In this document: positions 26,328-34,996 of the stretch, piece by piece
Position numbering within the stretch: position 1 is the stretch's first letter
Layout of the letters: every line of letters starts with the position of its first letter
Assembly (NCBI RefSeq): GCF_038007305.1
Contig: NZ_JBBOWV010000001.1
Location: 310,001 to 374,000, forward strand
Source: Solibacillus sp. FSL W7-1436
GTDB taxonomy: Bacteria; Bacillota; Bacilli; Bacillales_A; Planococcaceae
Length of the DNA stretch: 64,000 bases
Reading direction: 5' to 3'
Notes under the pieces: model-generated
Database searches by the model: none
What the model was told of the DNA's origin: nothing
Seen by the model: the letters and a program-made list of their open reading frames with translations, nothing else
Translations under genes and position numbers: made by a program

Positions 26328-26440
26328 GGCAAAATAATAACATCCGTTGGCTATATAAGCGTCCCGATTGACTAAATCATTACAGGCATTGGCTAAATTC
26401 CCTACACCTTTGACCAAATTCCCGGTACCTTTGGCTAAAT
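26328..26440 (+). repeat. Right phased repeat array, 6 copies at exactly 21-bp period
   Basis: Octamers at 26328 (GGCAAAAT), 26349 (GGCTATAT), 26370 (GACTAAAT), 26391 (GGCTAAAT), 26412 (GACCAAAT) and 26433 (GGCTAAAT) are all 21 bp apart and preceded by TT. The consensus TTGRCTAAAT matches the left array in sequence, orientation and period. The array starts 13 bp after the NERD stop codon. The last three units are GC-richer (spacers TCCCTACACC and TCCCGGTACC). Confidence 0.85.
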
Positions 26441-26468
26441 CTCCCCGTCCTCCTATCTCGTTTACCTA

Positions 26469-26505
26469 AAAACCCCTACTGGAAATATTTTTCCGGTAGG
26501 GGTTT
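26469..26505. terminator. Terminator between the NERD locus and the SRPBCC gene
   Basis: A stem of about 16 bp (arms containing ACCCCTACTGGAAA and TTTCCGGTAGGGGT, one G-T wobble) has a very short loop. It lies between convergent genes. Confidence 0.85.
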
Positions 26506-26512
26506 GTGGTAA

Positions 26513-26947
26513 TTACGCTTGAATATGACGAGCGATTTTTTCTGTTAAGCGAGTCGTTACTTTTGGCAATAATACTTTAATAGCCGGATTCAATACTGCG
26601 CCTGAAAGACCGCCGGCAGTTACTTCTACTGTACCGGTCATATATGTATCGCCATCTTTCGGCTCGGCAGTAAATTCACCGCCGCCTTTAATATTATCCG
26701 ATAGCCCTGTAATTTCAAATTTGATTTTAGAAGGCTCATTCATTTCGATAATTTTGATTTCGATTTCAACTTTTTTCTTTAAGCCTTTAAAGTTTCCTTC
26801 GAATGTCCAATGTGATGTTTGGGCATCCAGTTCTTTATGCTCTTTGTAAGCTGGAACCAATACAGCCCATTTTTCAATTTTACTTACGAAAGCCCATACT
26901 TTCTCCTGGCTAACTGGGATTTGTACTGAATGTGATGCTTGTGCCAT
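26513..26947 (-). CDS. SRPBCC / CoxG-like lipid- or ligand-binding protein
   Basis: The 144-residue protein has a START/Bet v1-type pattern: an N-terminal strand SHSVQIPVSQEKVWAFVSKIEKWAVLVP, read here in two parts, then GLSDNIKGGGEFTAEP and a C-terminal amphipathic helix (KVLLPKVTTRLTEKIARHIQA). CoxG-like proteins of this class bind hydrophobic ligands; the family is also seen with CO dehydrogenase maturation, but no such genes are here. The function is therefore unassigned. The gene is leftward and isolated. Confidence 0.78.
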   Translation of the reverse strand: MAQASHSVQIPVSQEKVWAFVSKIEKWAVLVPAYKEHKELDAQTSHWTFEGNFKGLKKKVEIEIKIIEMNEPSKIKFEITGLSDNIKGGGEFTAEPKDGDTYMTGTVEVTAGGLSGAVLNPAIKVLLPKVTTRLTEKIARHIQA

Positions 26948-27077
26948 GTTGTTACACTTCTTTCTTCAATTCATTAAATGTGACCATTTACTATTCTAGT
27001 ATTACATAGAAATCAGTTACGCAACATAGTTATTTTTGCTTTTCATGCAAAATCTAAATAAAAAACATACTAACATT

Positions 27078-27119
27078 AGTAGTACAAACCAAGGCCATGG
27101 TTTGTGCTACTATTTTTTT
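27078..27119 (+). terminator. Hairpin plus T-run at the left side of the IS110 element
   Basis: A 14-bp stem (AGTAGTACAAACCA with TGGTTTGTGCTACT, one wobble) is followed by seven T. It may shield the element or the bridge RNA from outside transcription, or be the original insertion target; the left end of the IS is not resolved. Confidence 0.6.
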
Positions 27120-27128
27120 ATAGTAGAA

Positions 27129-27300
27129 GTGAAGAAAAGCCGACCAGCCCCTGGGACCATTTGTGAGTCCGTTTAAAAAAACCGGCTAACTTCACGCCCT
27201 TATATGAATCAGTTTAGTATGTTGGGTCCAAAGAGATCGTGTATAAGAAAGTGGAATCGATAAGGTATTGTGAAGGCTTCTATGACTGGCTAAAAAGGAG
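27129..27300 (+). ncRNA. Candidate IS110 bridge RNA
   Basis: The region upstream of the transposase folds into nested stems: GTGAAG (27129) with CTTCAC (27190), AGCCG (27138) with CGGCT (27183), GGAC (27154) with GTCC (27167), leaving internal loops. A second, smaller ATCG/CGAT stem with an 18-base loop lies near 27235-27262. IS110 recombinases such as that of IS621 use a non-coding RNA from this position with target- and donor-binding loops. The assignment is inferred from position and foldability. Confidence 0.5.
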
Positions 27301-27309
27301 AATGAAATC

Positions 27310-28533
27310 ATGAAACATGTCATTGCGTTAGATGTTAGTAAAGGCAAAAGTTCGGTCGTTATTTATGATCGGTATCGAAAATGTGAGTTTGAAGGCGAAT
27401 TAAATCACACACGAATTGACTTTGAGCGATTACACGAGCGTATCGAAGAAATGAAGAAACTAGATGGACAAGCTCCTGAAATTGTATTTGAAGCAACAGG
27501 CGTCTATTCCAAATCAGTAGAAGCGTTTTTCAAAAATCATGGCTATACATATAGTCGGATGAATCCACTTGAAGCGAATTTACAGATGGCGAAAATGCGA
27601 CGCCATAAAACGGATGTAAGTGACGCACATGAACTAGCCAAAACGCATTTTAGATTGGAACGTGAAGCGACTTACGTTCAAGATGATTATTATGAACAGA
27701 TGCGTGCACTTACACGCTATTATGATGAAATCGATGAGGAAATGATTTTACTAAAGAGTCGGATGCATGCGATTTTACAGATGAGTTTTCCAGAGCTTGA
27801 AAAACTCATTACGCCAAGTTCCGCATTATTTTTAAATATCGTACAGCTTTACCCACACCCTACCTTTGTTTTGTCTCATTCAAAAACCGTCATAAAAAAT
27901 CGGTTGAAGGCGAATACGAAAAAGAACCTTTCCCTTACTCGTGCAGAGAAAAAAGCCGTTGAACTGATGGAAGCAGCTCAAAATAGTTATCCGGCCATTA
28001 AGCCGACAGATGTAAGGTGTGATCAAGTAAAGGATTACGCAACTCGTATTGCAGAACTGAAGGAAAAGAAAGAGGCGCTTGTCCAACAGATGACGGAGCT
28101 ATCAAAAGAACGTCAAGAATATCTTGTATTACGCTCCATCCCTGGTGTGGGTGAATCAACAGCTTGTCGCTTGATTGGTGAAATCGGTGATATTCGCCGC
28201 TTCCGAAATGCAAAACAATTAAACGCCTACGCAGGGATCGATATCATGCGCTATCAATCCGGGAACACACAATATCGGGATCGTATCAATAAGCGTGGGA
28301 ATAAACATTTGCGGAAAATTTTATATTTCATGATGCAAGGGATGCTTATGTTAAAAGAGAAACCAAATCATTTTGCGGATTACTATTATAAATTAAAAAC
28401 GCAACCTCAGAGAAAGCCTCATAAGGTTGCGATCATCGCCTGTGTTAATAAGTTTCTGAAAGTGACATTTCAGTTATTAACACGAGGCATCCTTTACGAT
28501 TATGAGTCCGCACTACCAGCTCAGAAATCGTAA
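27310..28533 (+). CDS. IS110-family transposase/recombinase
   Basis: The 407-residue protein looks full length. The N-terminal DEDD RuvC-like domain shows VIALDVSKGKSSVVIYD, IVFEATGVYSKS and RRHKTDVSDAHELAK. A coiled linker follows. The C-terminal transposase_20 domain shows LRSIPGVGESTACRLIGEIG, YAGIDIMRYQSGN with the probable catalytic Ser, and INKRGNKHLRKILYF. The recombinase inserts circular elements at RNA-specified targets. AAAAGGAGAATG precedes the ATG. Nothing suggests inactivation. Confidence 0.95.
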   Translation: MKHVIALDVSKGKSSVVIYDRYRKCEFEGELNHTRIDFERLHERIEEMKKLDGQAPEIVFEATGVYSKSVEAFFKNHGYTYSRMNPLEANLQMAKMRRHKTDVSDAHELAKTHFRLEREATYVQDDYYEQMRALTRYYDEIDEEMILLKSRMHAILQMSFPELEKLITPSSALFLNIVQLYPHPTFVLSHSKTVIKNRLKANTKKNLSLTRAEKKAVELMEAAQNSYPAIKPTDVRCDQVKDYATRIAELKEKKEALVQQMTELSKERQEYLVLRSIPGVGESTACRLIGEIGDIRRFRNAKQLNAYAGIDIMRYQSGNTQYRDRINKRGNKHLRKILYFMMQGMLMLKEKPNHFADYYYKLKTQPQRKPHKVAIIACVNKFLKVTFQLLTRGILYDYESALPAQKS

Positions 28534-28700
28534 TAAAACGTAACTCCACTATATCATACAGACCTCTCGAAAAAAATAAAAATCGTTAGGTCTTTTTGGC
28601 ATATAAAAATATACGTGTAAAATAAAGAGAGAAACTATGCCCCTACACTCAAATCTAAAATAGCTACTAAAGTTGTAGAATACACTTGACTAATCGTAAG
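28534..28700. other. Right end of IS110 and junction to IS1182
   Basis: A hairpin-like pair AGACCT (28561) and AGGTCT (28590) followed by T-run may be a terminator for the IS110 transposase. The exact end of the IS and any target remnant cannot be placed by eye. Confidence 0.4.
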
Positions 28701-28730
28701 AAAGGGGTTGGGACAGAATTAGTTCCAGTT

Positions 28731-28777
28731 TACGCAAAAAGAGAAATTGCACAATGCAATTTCTCTTTTTTGCGTTT
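28731..28777. terminator. Long hairpin just inside the left IS1182 end
   Basis: Arms ACGCAAAAAGAGAAATTGC and GCAATTTCTC-TTTTTTGCGT form a stem of about 19 bp with a 5-base loop. It lies downstream of the leftward transposase and probably ends its transcript. Confidence 0.75.
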
Positions 28778-28802
28778 TATAAAGAAAATATTGGAAGAGG
28801 TG

Positions 28803-30371
28803 TTATCCTCTTACCGCATACTTCCTTAAATTTGTGGCCATTAATGCCAAACCTATTTCGTTAGTAACTTTCGATTTTCCACGAACAGAAAATCGACGGA
28901 AACACAAATTAGCCTTCAAGAATCCAAAAACTGGTTCCACGTCGATTTTACGTCGACGATAAATGGCAGCCGTTTTTTCTTCTGAAAGCTTCACTCTTAC
29001 TTCTTCTTTTTGTTTTTCCCATTTCTCATTAATCATGAGTCTACGATTTTTACCTTCTGCAGCTTTTGTACATTTTGTACGGAAAGGACACCCTGTACAT
29101 TCCTCACATTCATAGATTTTAAATTCTCGTTGGAAACCCGATTTATCTGTACGAACAGAGTTATATTGGAATCGTAATCTCTTTTCATTTGGGCAAATGT
29201 AGACATCGTTTTCTTTCTCATACACCCAATTACTTGTCTTAAAAGGATCATTTTTATATTTTCGCTTCTGTTCGTTCAAGTATTGATTAAATGTAATGAG
29301 TGGAGTTCGTTTGCGTTTGTTAAGAATATCATGGTAATTCTGTTCACTGCCGTATCCGGCATCCGCTACAATATGTTTTGGTAACTCGAAATAATTTTCT
29401 TCAATTTGACTAAGAAATGGAATAAGTGTTTTCGTGTCTGTTGGATTTGGAAATACATCGTACGCGAGTGTATATTGACCTTCTGTAGCGATTTGTACAT
29501 TATACCCTGGCTTCAATTGGCCGTTTTGCATATAGTCATCTTTCATCCGCATAAATGTTGCTTCATGATCCGTCTTTGAATAACTGTTACGTGTGCCAAA
29601 CACTTCAAAATCTTTTTGGTATTTCTGCTTTCTTATGATCCAATCATGTACTTGTTTGAGGATTTGCTTCGGTGTTTTTCGTTCGCTACGTAATCTTTTT
29701 CGCTCAATGACATCTTCAGAATGTTCTATTTTGCTTGTATAGTCGTCGACTACTTCTTCTAGGTGATGTGCTACTTGAGTTAACTCTTCTATCGATAACT
29801 GCTCATCACTTTCACGTTTGATTTCAGGAATAATTTGATGTTCCAATAACTCATCGTAAAGTTTATTTGATTTTTCTACGAGGTTGGTATGATGTTTTTC
29901 CACTGATTTTTTCCAAACAAATGTGAACTTATTGGCATTTGCCTCAATCTTTGTGCCATCGATAAAAATCGCTTCTTGATCGATGAGTTTTTCTTCAACT
30001 AGCTGACAGCGGAATTGTACAAAACATTGGCGAATGAGTTCCTTCATATTGGGATGTACACGAAAACGGTTAATAGTGCGATAACTTGGTTCATATCCTT
30101 GGGCAAGCCACATCATACGGATACTGTCTCTTGTCAGATCCTCTATTTTTCTTCCTGAAAAAGTGGATTGTGTGTAACCGCATAAAATCAGCTTTAGCAT
30201 CATACGTGGATGATATGATGGACAACCAGTATGGTGAATAAAAGGAGCGAAAGCTTCGTTCGGAATGCTTTCGACCAAATGATGGATAGAAAAGGCAATA
30301 TCATTTTTATGTAACTTTACTTCTAAATCTAGCGGTAATATAATTTGATTCATGTTATAATCTTTAAACAT
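28803..30371 (-). CDS. IS1182-family DDE transposase
   Basis: The 522-residue protein is full length. The N-terminal transposase_11-associated region has HHTGCPSYHPRMMLKLILCGY. The DDE catalytic residues are visible in AIFIDGTKIEANANKFTFVW (Asp), HIVADAGYGSEQNY (Asp) and RKIDVEPVFGFLKANL (Glu). A four-Cys zinc motif (CEECTGCPFRTKC) precedes the last catalytic block. An alternative start at the seventh codon is possible because the ribosome binding site is weak. There is no frameshift or stop. Confidence 0.95.
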   Translation of the reverse strand: MFKDYNMNQIILPLDLEVKLHKNDIAFSIHHLVESIPNEAFAPFIHHTGCPSYHPRMMLKLILCGYTQSTFSGRKIEDLTRDSIRMMWLAQGYEPSYRTINRFRVHPNMKELIRQCFVQFRCQLVEEKLIDQEAIFIDGTKIEANANKFTFVWKKSVEKHHTNLVEKSNKLYDELLEHQIIPEIKRESDEQLSIEELTQVAHHLEEVVDDYTSKIEHSEDVIERKRLRSERKTPKQILKQVHDWIIRKQKYQKDFEVFGTRNSYSKTDHEATFMRMKDDYMQNGQLKPGYNVQIATEGQYTLAYDVFPNPTDTKTLIPFLSQIEENYFELPKHIVADAGYGSEQNYHDILNKRKRTPLITFNQYLNEQKRKYKNDPFKTSNWVYEKENDVYICPNEKRLRFQYNSVRTDKSGFQREFKIYECEECTGCPFRTKCTKAAEGKNRRLMINEKWEKQKEEVRVKLSEEKTAAIYRRRKIDVEPVFGFLKANLCFRRFSVRGKSKVTNEIGLALMATNLRKYAVRG

Positions 30372-30486
30372 AGGGACACTTCTTTCGTTTGAAATTTGGT
30401 TGTAGGATACTTAAATTTTAACAGAGAATGTCCTTTTTTCATGCCTGAAATTATGCAGAGATTTACTTGATATAGAAGAAAAATTA

Positions 30487-30590
30487 GTTGTTCGGAGTGA
30501 AGGCGGCGACTCCCAGGGGACAAGCACGTGGGAGAGACTACAGGCTCGAGCCGTGCCCCCAGGAAAGCGTCCGCCGTAACGGAGAACAAC
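30487..30590 (-). repeat. GC-rich MITE-like repeat, copy A
   Basis: A 104-bp unit is bounded by inverted arms GTTGTTC/GAACAAC, with inner GGCGG/CCGCC. The core (GGCGACTCC, AGACTACAGGCTC, GGAAAGCGTCC) is the same as that of copy B in the opposite orientation. It is much GC-richer than its surroundings. Similar GC-rich intergenic repeats are common in Bacillaceae genomes. It lies between the IS1182 transposase start and the right inverted repeat. Confidence 0.7.
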
Positions 30591-30616
30591 GACTACATAG
30601 TAGACACATAATAATA

Positions 30617-30659
30617 AAGCCGTTCAAACTTTACTCATCGTAAAATTTGAACGGCTTTT
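30617..30659. terminator. Long hairpin near the right IS1182 end
   Basis: AAAGCCGTTCAAA pairs with TTTGAACGGCTTT, and after one mismatch TTTAC pairs with GTAAA around a 5-base loop. It is a strong bidirectional terminator. Confidence 0.85.
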
Positions 30660-30705
30660 GATTTTGAGGCGGGTTTTGTCCCACCCCCTTTTTTTGCTGA
30701 GCGTT

Positions 30706-30811
30706 AAAATTGATTTCCATTCCGGGACGCTTTCCGCGGGCGTGGCCTGAGCCTGTAGTCTCAGGCGTCACGCTATTCCCGCAGGAGTCGCCCTGCATTC
30801 CAATCAATTTT
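30706..30811 (+). repeat. GC-rich MITE-like repeat, copy B
   Basis: A 106-bp unit is bounded by perfect 10-bp inverted repeats AAAATTGATT/AATCAATTTT. The GC-rich core contains GGACGCTTTCCGCGGGC, TGTAGTCTCAGG and CAGGAGTCGCC. It is the reverse-orientation relative of copy A. It lies 89 bp from the leuS stop and has no coding capacity. Confidence 0.75.
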
Positions 30812-30899
30812 GCAAAATATCCGTTTCTTAACAAAGGCTTTCCTATTATTTAACGGTCATTCTACTTATGTCCCTGCCTCATTAATTTTATTTCAATAA

Positions 30900-33314
30900 T
30901 TATTTAACAACGATATTAACTAATTTACCTGGGATGACAATTACTTTCACAACTGCTTTTCCTTCGATAAATTCTTGTACTTTGCTGTCTGCTAAAGCAA
31001 CTTTTTCTAACTCTTCTTTAGTAATATCTTTTGCAACCGTTACTTTTGCACGTACTTTACCTAAAACTTGTACAACAACTTCGATTTCATCGTCTACTAG
31101 TTTCGACTCATCGAATGTTGGCCATGTTGCATACGTAATTGTGTCTTCATGTCCTAAAATTGACCAAAGCTCTTCGGCAATATGCGGTGCGATCGGTGAT
31201 AAAAGCTTCACGAAGCCTTTTGCATATTCTGTTGGAATTACTTCCGCTTTGTAGCAGTCATTAATGAATACCATCATTTGTGAAATCGCTGTGTTGAAGC
31301 GAATGCCTTCATAGTCTTCTGTCACTTTTTTCACAGTTTGGTGATACACTTTTTCCAATGTCGTATCAGAAGAATCTTGAATTTTTGCAGCTAGCTTTCC
31401 TTCATCTGTTACGAATAGACGCCAGATACGATCTAGGAAACGACGTGCCCCATCAAGGCCGTTCGTGCTCCATGCTACAGAAGCTTCCAGTGGACCCATG
31501 AACATTTCGTATAAACGTAATGTATCTGCACCGTGTGAAGCGATAATGTCATCCGGGTTTACTACATTGCCTTTAGATTTAGACATTTTTTCATTACCTT
31601 CACCTAGAATCATCCCTTGGTTAAATAACTTTTGGAACGGTTCCTTCGTATGAACTAGCCCTAAATCATAAAGCACTTTATGCCAGAAGCGTGCGTATAG
31701 TAAGTGAAGTACCGCGTGCTCAGCACCACCGATATAAATATCGACTGGAAGCCAGTGTTTTAATAGTTCAGGATCTGCAAGCGCCTGATCATTTTTCGGA
31801 TCGATATAGCGCAGGAAGTACCATGATGAACCAGCCCATTGCGGCATTGTATTCGTTTCACGGCGTCCTTTTTTGCCTGTTACCGGATCAACTACATTTA
31901 CCCATTCTTCAATATTTGCAAGTGGTGATTCACCTGTACCTGAAGGTCGGATGTTTGTTGTTTTCGGTAATTCCAGTGGCAGCTCTTCTACAGGGATCGT
32001 AGTCATTGTGCCATCTTCCCAGTGAATTACTGGAATTGGTTCACCCCAATAACGTTGACGGCTGAATAACCAGTCACGTAGACGGTAAGTGATTTTCTTT
32101 TCCCCTACACCATTTTCCACTAACCATTCAATTGCCTTCGCAATACCTTCTGCTTTATTTAATCCGTTCAGGAAGTCCGAGTTAATGTGCGCACCGTCAC
32201 CAGTGAATGCTTCATTCTCGATGTCTCCGCCTTCAAGAACCGGAATAATTTCCAAGTTGAACTCTTTAGCAAATTCATAGTCGCGCTCATCGTGTGCAGG
32301 AACAGCCATAATTGCACCTGTTCCGTATGTTGCCAATACATAATCCGCAATCCAGATTGGCACTTGTTTGCCGTTAATCGGGTTCACTGCATAAGCACCT
32401 GTGAATACACCTGTTTTTTCTTTTGCTAAGTCTGTACGTTCTAAATCAGATTTTAACGATACTTTTTCCAAGTATGCTTCTACCGCTTCTTTTTGCTCTG
32501 CAGTAGTAATGTCAGCTACTAATTTATGCTCTGGAGCTAATACACAATAAGTCGCGCCAAATAATGTATCCGGACGTGTTGTGAATACTTCGAAGTTTTT
32601 GTCTGTGTTGGCAACTGTGAATTTCACTTGTGCGCCTTCAGAACGGCCGATCCAGTTACGCTGCATTTCCTTGATCGATTCAGGCCAGTCAACATCAACT
32701 AAATCATCGACTAAACGGTCTGCATATTTTGTAATACGCAGTACCCATTGTCGCATCGGACGACGAACTACCGGGTGGCCGCCGCGCTCAGAAACTCCGT
32801 CGATTACTTCTTCGTTTGCAAGTACTGTACCTAATGCTTCACACCAGTTTACTGCCACTTCATCCACATACGCTAAATCCATTTCCACTAACTTAGTGAA
32901 AATCCATTGCGTCCATTTGTAGTATGACGGGTCAGTTGTATTAATTTCACGATCCCAGTCATAAGAGAAACCTAGTTCGTTAATTTGACGTTTAAATGTT
33001 GCGATGTTTTTTGCCGTAAATTCAGCAGGGTCATTTCCTGTATCAAGTGCATATTGCTCTGCAGGTAAACCGAATGCATCCCAACCCATTGGATGAAGTA
33101 CATTATAGCCTTGCATACGTTTAAAACGAGATAAAATATCTGTCGCCGTATAGCCTTCAGGGTGTCCTACGTGCAGACCCGCACCTGATGGATACGGGAA
33201 CATATCCAATGCATAAAATTTCGGTTTATCCATTTCATTTTCAGTTTTGAATGTTTTATTGACATCCCAAAACGTTTGCCACTTTTTTTCAATTTGCTGA
33301 TGATTAAAACTCAC
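30900..33314 (-). CDS. leuS: Leucyl-tRNA synthetase LeuS
   Basis: The class I synthetase charges tRNA-Leu. I chose the GTG at 33314 ([17 protein letters not shown]), preceded by AAGGAGGAATTATT, giving 804 residues, the usual length; the longer frame runs into the leader. The HIGH-type motif is [16 protein letters not shown] and the KMSKS motif is [15 protein letters not shown]. The editing domain ([17 protein letters not shown]) and [18 protein letters not shown] are present. A T-box leader immediately upstream couples expression to uncharged tRNA-Leu. Confidence 0.98.
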   Translation of the reverse strand: MSFNHQQIEKKWQTFWDVNKTFKTENEMDKPKFYALDMFPYPSGAGLHVGHPEGYTATDILSRFKRMQGYNVLHPMGWDAFGLPAEQYALDTGNDPAEFTAKNIATFKRQINELGFSYDWDREINTTDPSYYKWTQWIFTKLVEMDLAYVDEVAVNWCEALGTVLANEEVIDGVSERGGHPVVRRPMRQWVLRITKYADRLVDDLVDVDWPESIKEMQRNWIGRSEGAQVKFTVANTDKNFEVFTTRPDTLFGATYCVLAPEHKLVADITTAEQKEAVEAYLEKVSLKSDLERTDLAKEKTGVFTGAYAVNPINGKQVPIWIADYVLATYGTGAIMAVPAHDERDYEFAKEFNLEIIPVLEGGDIENEAFTGDGAHINSDFLNGLNKAEGIAKAIEWLVENGVGEKKITYRLRDWLFSRQRYWGEPIPVIHWEDGTMTTIPVEELPLELPKTTNIRPSGTGESPLANIEEWVNVVDPVTGKKGRRETNTMPQWAGSSWYFLRYIDPKNDQALADPELLKHWLPVDIYIGGAEHAVLHLLYARFWHKVLYDLGLVHTKEPFQKLFNQGMILGEGNEKMSKSKGNVVNPDDIIASHGADTLRLYEMFMGPLEASVAWSTNGLDGARRFLDRIWRLFVTDEGKLAAKIQDSSDTTLEKVYHQTVKKVTEDYEGIRFNTAISQMMVFINDCYKAEVIPTEYAKGFVKLLSPIAPHIAEELWSILGHEDTITYATWPTFDESKLVDDEIEVVVQVLGKVRAKVTVAKDITKEELEKVALADSKVQEFIEGKAVVKVIVIPGKLVNIVVK

Positions 33315-33403
33315 AATAATTCCTCCTTTAAATATATTCTTGCTGTGGTTTATGTATTTTAGGCGCATCATCAATGATTTAACAGAATATTTAAAAAATA
33401 AAA

Positions 33404-33649
33404 AAATCCCGTCCCATCTTATGATAAGAAGGGACGAGAGGTATTTTATACTCCCGCGGTACCACCCAAATTAGTGACGCAGCACTCAGCTTCATTTCTT
33501 AACGCGAATACACGGCCATTAGCTACTATTACTTCACTAAAGCAAACTCCGAGGCGAGTTCAACTTGACACTTACCGGCTTCCACCTGCCGCCAGCTCTC
33601 TATAAAGTGCGTCCGTTTACTATTCCTCATCACAGTCAATATTATTATT
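33404..33649 (-). promoter_or_regulatory. T-box leader of leuS (Leu specifier)
   Basis: The minus strand contains the T-box sequence GGGTGGTACCGCGG (33454-33467) followed by a terminator whose stem pairs GTCCC-TCTTAT arms (33411-33435) before a T-run. In Stem I the specifier region reads GTTGAA-CTC-GCC; CTC is a leucine codon. Uncharged tRNA-Leu would pair with specifier and T-box and favour the antiterminator. Confidence 0.93.
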
Positions 33650-33655
33650 TCATTC

Positions 33656-33684
33656 ATTTTAACGAATTCAACACAAAAGTACAA
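33656..33684 (-). promoter_or_regulatory. SigmaA promoter of the leuS T-box transcript
   Basis: On the minus strand TTGTAC and TAAAAT are exactly 17 bp apart, placing the start near 33649. The -35 box is only 10 bp beyond the stop of the MFS gene. Confidence 0.6.
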
Positions 33685-33693
33685 GTAACTGTT

Positions 33694-34863
33694 TTATGTT
33701 TGTTCTTTTCCCAGCGTCCGATCAAAGACCAGACACGGAATAATAGCCATGACAATGAGCAGGGATAATATTAGCATCAAAATTTGCATGCCATATAAAT
33801 CTACCATTAACCCGCCAAACACAGGACCAATCATCCGTCCCATTGTTGATGCACTGTTGACTAGCCCTTGATAGAAACCCTCTTGTCCATGAGGCGCCAA
33901 TTTATTGGCAATCATCGGAATTACCGGTGTAAAGAACACTTCGCCGAACGTCAAAATGACCATCGCTGCAGCAAACATCTTAAAGTCCTGGGCAAAATAG
34001 ACGACGATATAAGATAGCGACATCAATATGAGACCAAGAACCAGCTGATGTTTTATTTTGTTTTCCCAGCGTGTGACAAGCGGTCGGATAATCGGTTGAA
34101 CTGCAACGATCATAAATCCGTTAATCGTCCATAGTAAACTGTATTCGGACAGGCTCATTCCCAGCCCCTGCGTATAAGAAGAAATGGTCGCGCTCCATTG
34201 AGAGTAACTTAACCAGCAGACGATTAATGATATACTTAATATACTGATCGCCACAATCGGTCCCCTGTTTCTTCGTTTTGTCTCATTACCTGAGAACGGC
34301 TTTGTTGTCAGTCCCTTCATATCAAACCGCTTATATGTCGTGATGACAAGCACAAAAAATACAGCGTAGAAAAATAGATTCGCACTAAATACATAGTCAA
34401 ATTTAATATCGGCAACAATGCCTGCCAATGCCGGTCCAATTGCGACCCCTACGTTGTTCGCCAAAAAGATCGAATTAAACGCACGTCGCCCCCCTTCTGG
34501 CCAGGCACTCCCTGCTATCGCATAAATCGCCGGGTACACAATCCCCCCGCTAAAGCCCAACATCGTCAAAAATATGATGTATTGCGGCCAGTCATGCCAA
34601 ATGGTTAACAGTGTGATTGACAATAAATTAAATACAACCCCAATTAAAATTGCTTTATAGCCACCTAATCTATCAAATAAATAACCACCTACCAGATTGC
34701 CGAACACACCTGCCAATGAATTCAGCATGAGGACAATTCCAGCGGTAGTTAAAGATTTTCCTAAATGATCATGAATATAAATACTATTTAAAGGCCATAA
34801 AAATGAATTTCCGACCGTATTTACGAATGTGCCAATAATTAAAAACCATACTTGTTTCGGCAC
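33694..34863 (-). CDS. MFS transporter (YttB-like position)
   Basis: The 389-residue protein has about 12 hydrophobic segments. The MFS motif A loop GGYLFDRLGGYKA occurs between segments two and three. The C-half has IRPLVTRWENKIKHQLVLG. This is a major-facilitator exporter of the drug-efflux type; the substrate cannot be read from sequence. In B. subtilis an MFS gene (yttB) also neighbours leuS. AGGAGGAAGTTGAGTG precedes the ATG. Confidence 0.88.
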   Translation of the reverse strand: MPKQVWFLIIGTFVNTVGNSFLWPLNSIYIHDHLGKSLTTAGIVLMLNSLAGVFGNLVGGYLFDRLGGYKAILIGVVFNLLSITLLTIWHDWPQYIIFLTMLGFSGGIVYPAIYAIAGSAWPEGGRRAFNSIFLANNVGVAIGPALAGIVADIKFDYVFSANLFFYAVFFVLVITTYKRFDMKGLTTKPFSGNETKRRNRGPIVAISILSISLIVCWLSYSQWSATISSYTQGLGMSLSEYSLLWTINGFMIVAVQPIIRPLVTRWENKIKHQLVLGLILMSLSYIVVYFAQDFKMFAAAMVILTFGEVFFTPVIPMIANKLAPHGQEGFYQGLVNSASTMGRMIGPVFGGLMVDLYGMQILMLILSLLIVMAIIPCLVFDRTLGKEQT

Positions 34864-34996
34864 TCAACTTCCTCCTTCAATATTTGCTCAATTTACTAGT
34901 TTATTCTGTAACAGGAATTTGTACAAGAAAAAGATTTCTAGTAGGACACGATGTTCCGTCCGTGTTAGAATAATACGTTAGAGGAGTGAACTAGGA

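Larger units (their letters stand above)
27112..28600 (+). mobile_element. IS110-family insertion sequence (ends approximate)
   Basis: One intact IS110-type transposase is preceded by about 190 bases of structured non-coding DNA and followed by about 170 bases up to the next element. IS110 elements lack terminal inverted repeats, so both ends are estimates: the left near the T-run at 27112, the right somewhere before 28700. The long 5' non-coding part fits the IS110 group rather than IS1111. Confidence 0.6.
28701..30691 (-). mobile_element. IS1182-family insertion sequence
   Basis: The left end AAAGGGGTTGGGACAGAA (28701-28718) matches the reverse complement of the right end (30674-30691) at 16 of 18 positions, giving terminal inverted repeats about 1.99 kb apart. 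Inside each end lies a long hairpin (28731-28777 and 30617-30659) that would block transcription into the element. The single transposase gene is intact. The right part also contains a GC-rich repeat, so either a MITE has inserted into the element or the true right end is different. Confidence 0.65.

Noticed and set aside
26232..26417. Leftward 61-codon frame across the right repeat array
   Set aside because: It overlaps the NERD gene end, lacks a ribosome binding site, and its heptads simply reflect the DNA period.
30478..30834. Small frames over the GC-rich repeats
   Set aside because: They cover palindromic non-coding repeats; no start signals.
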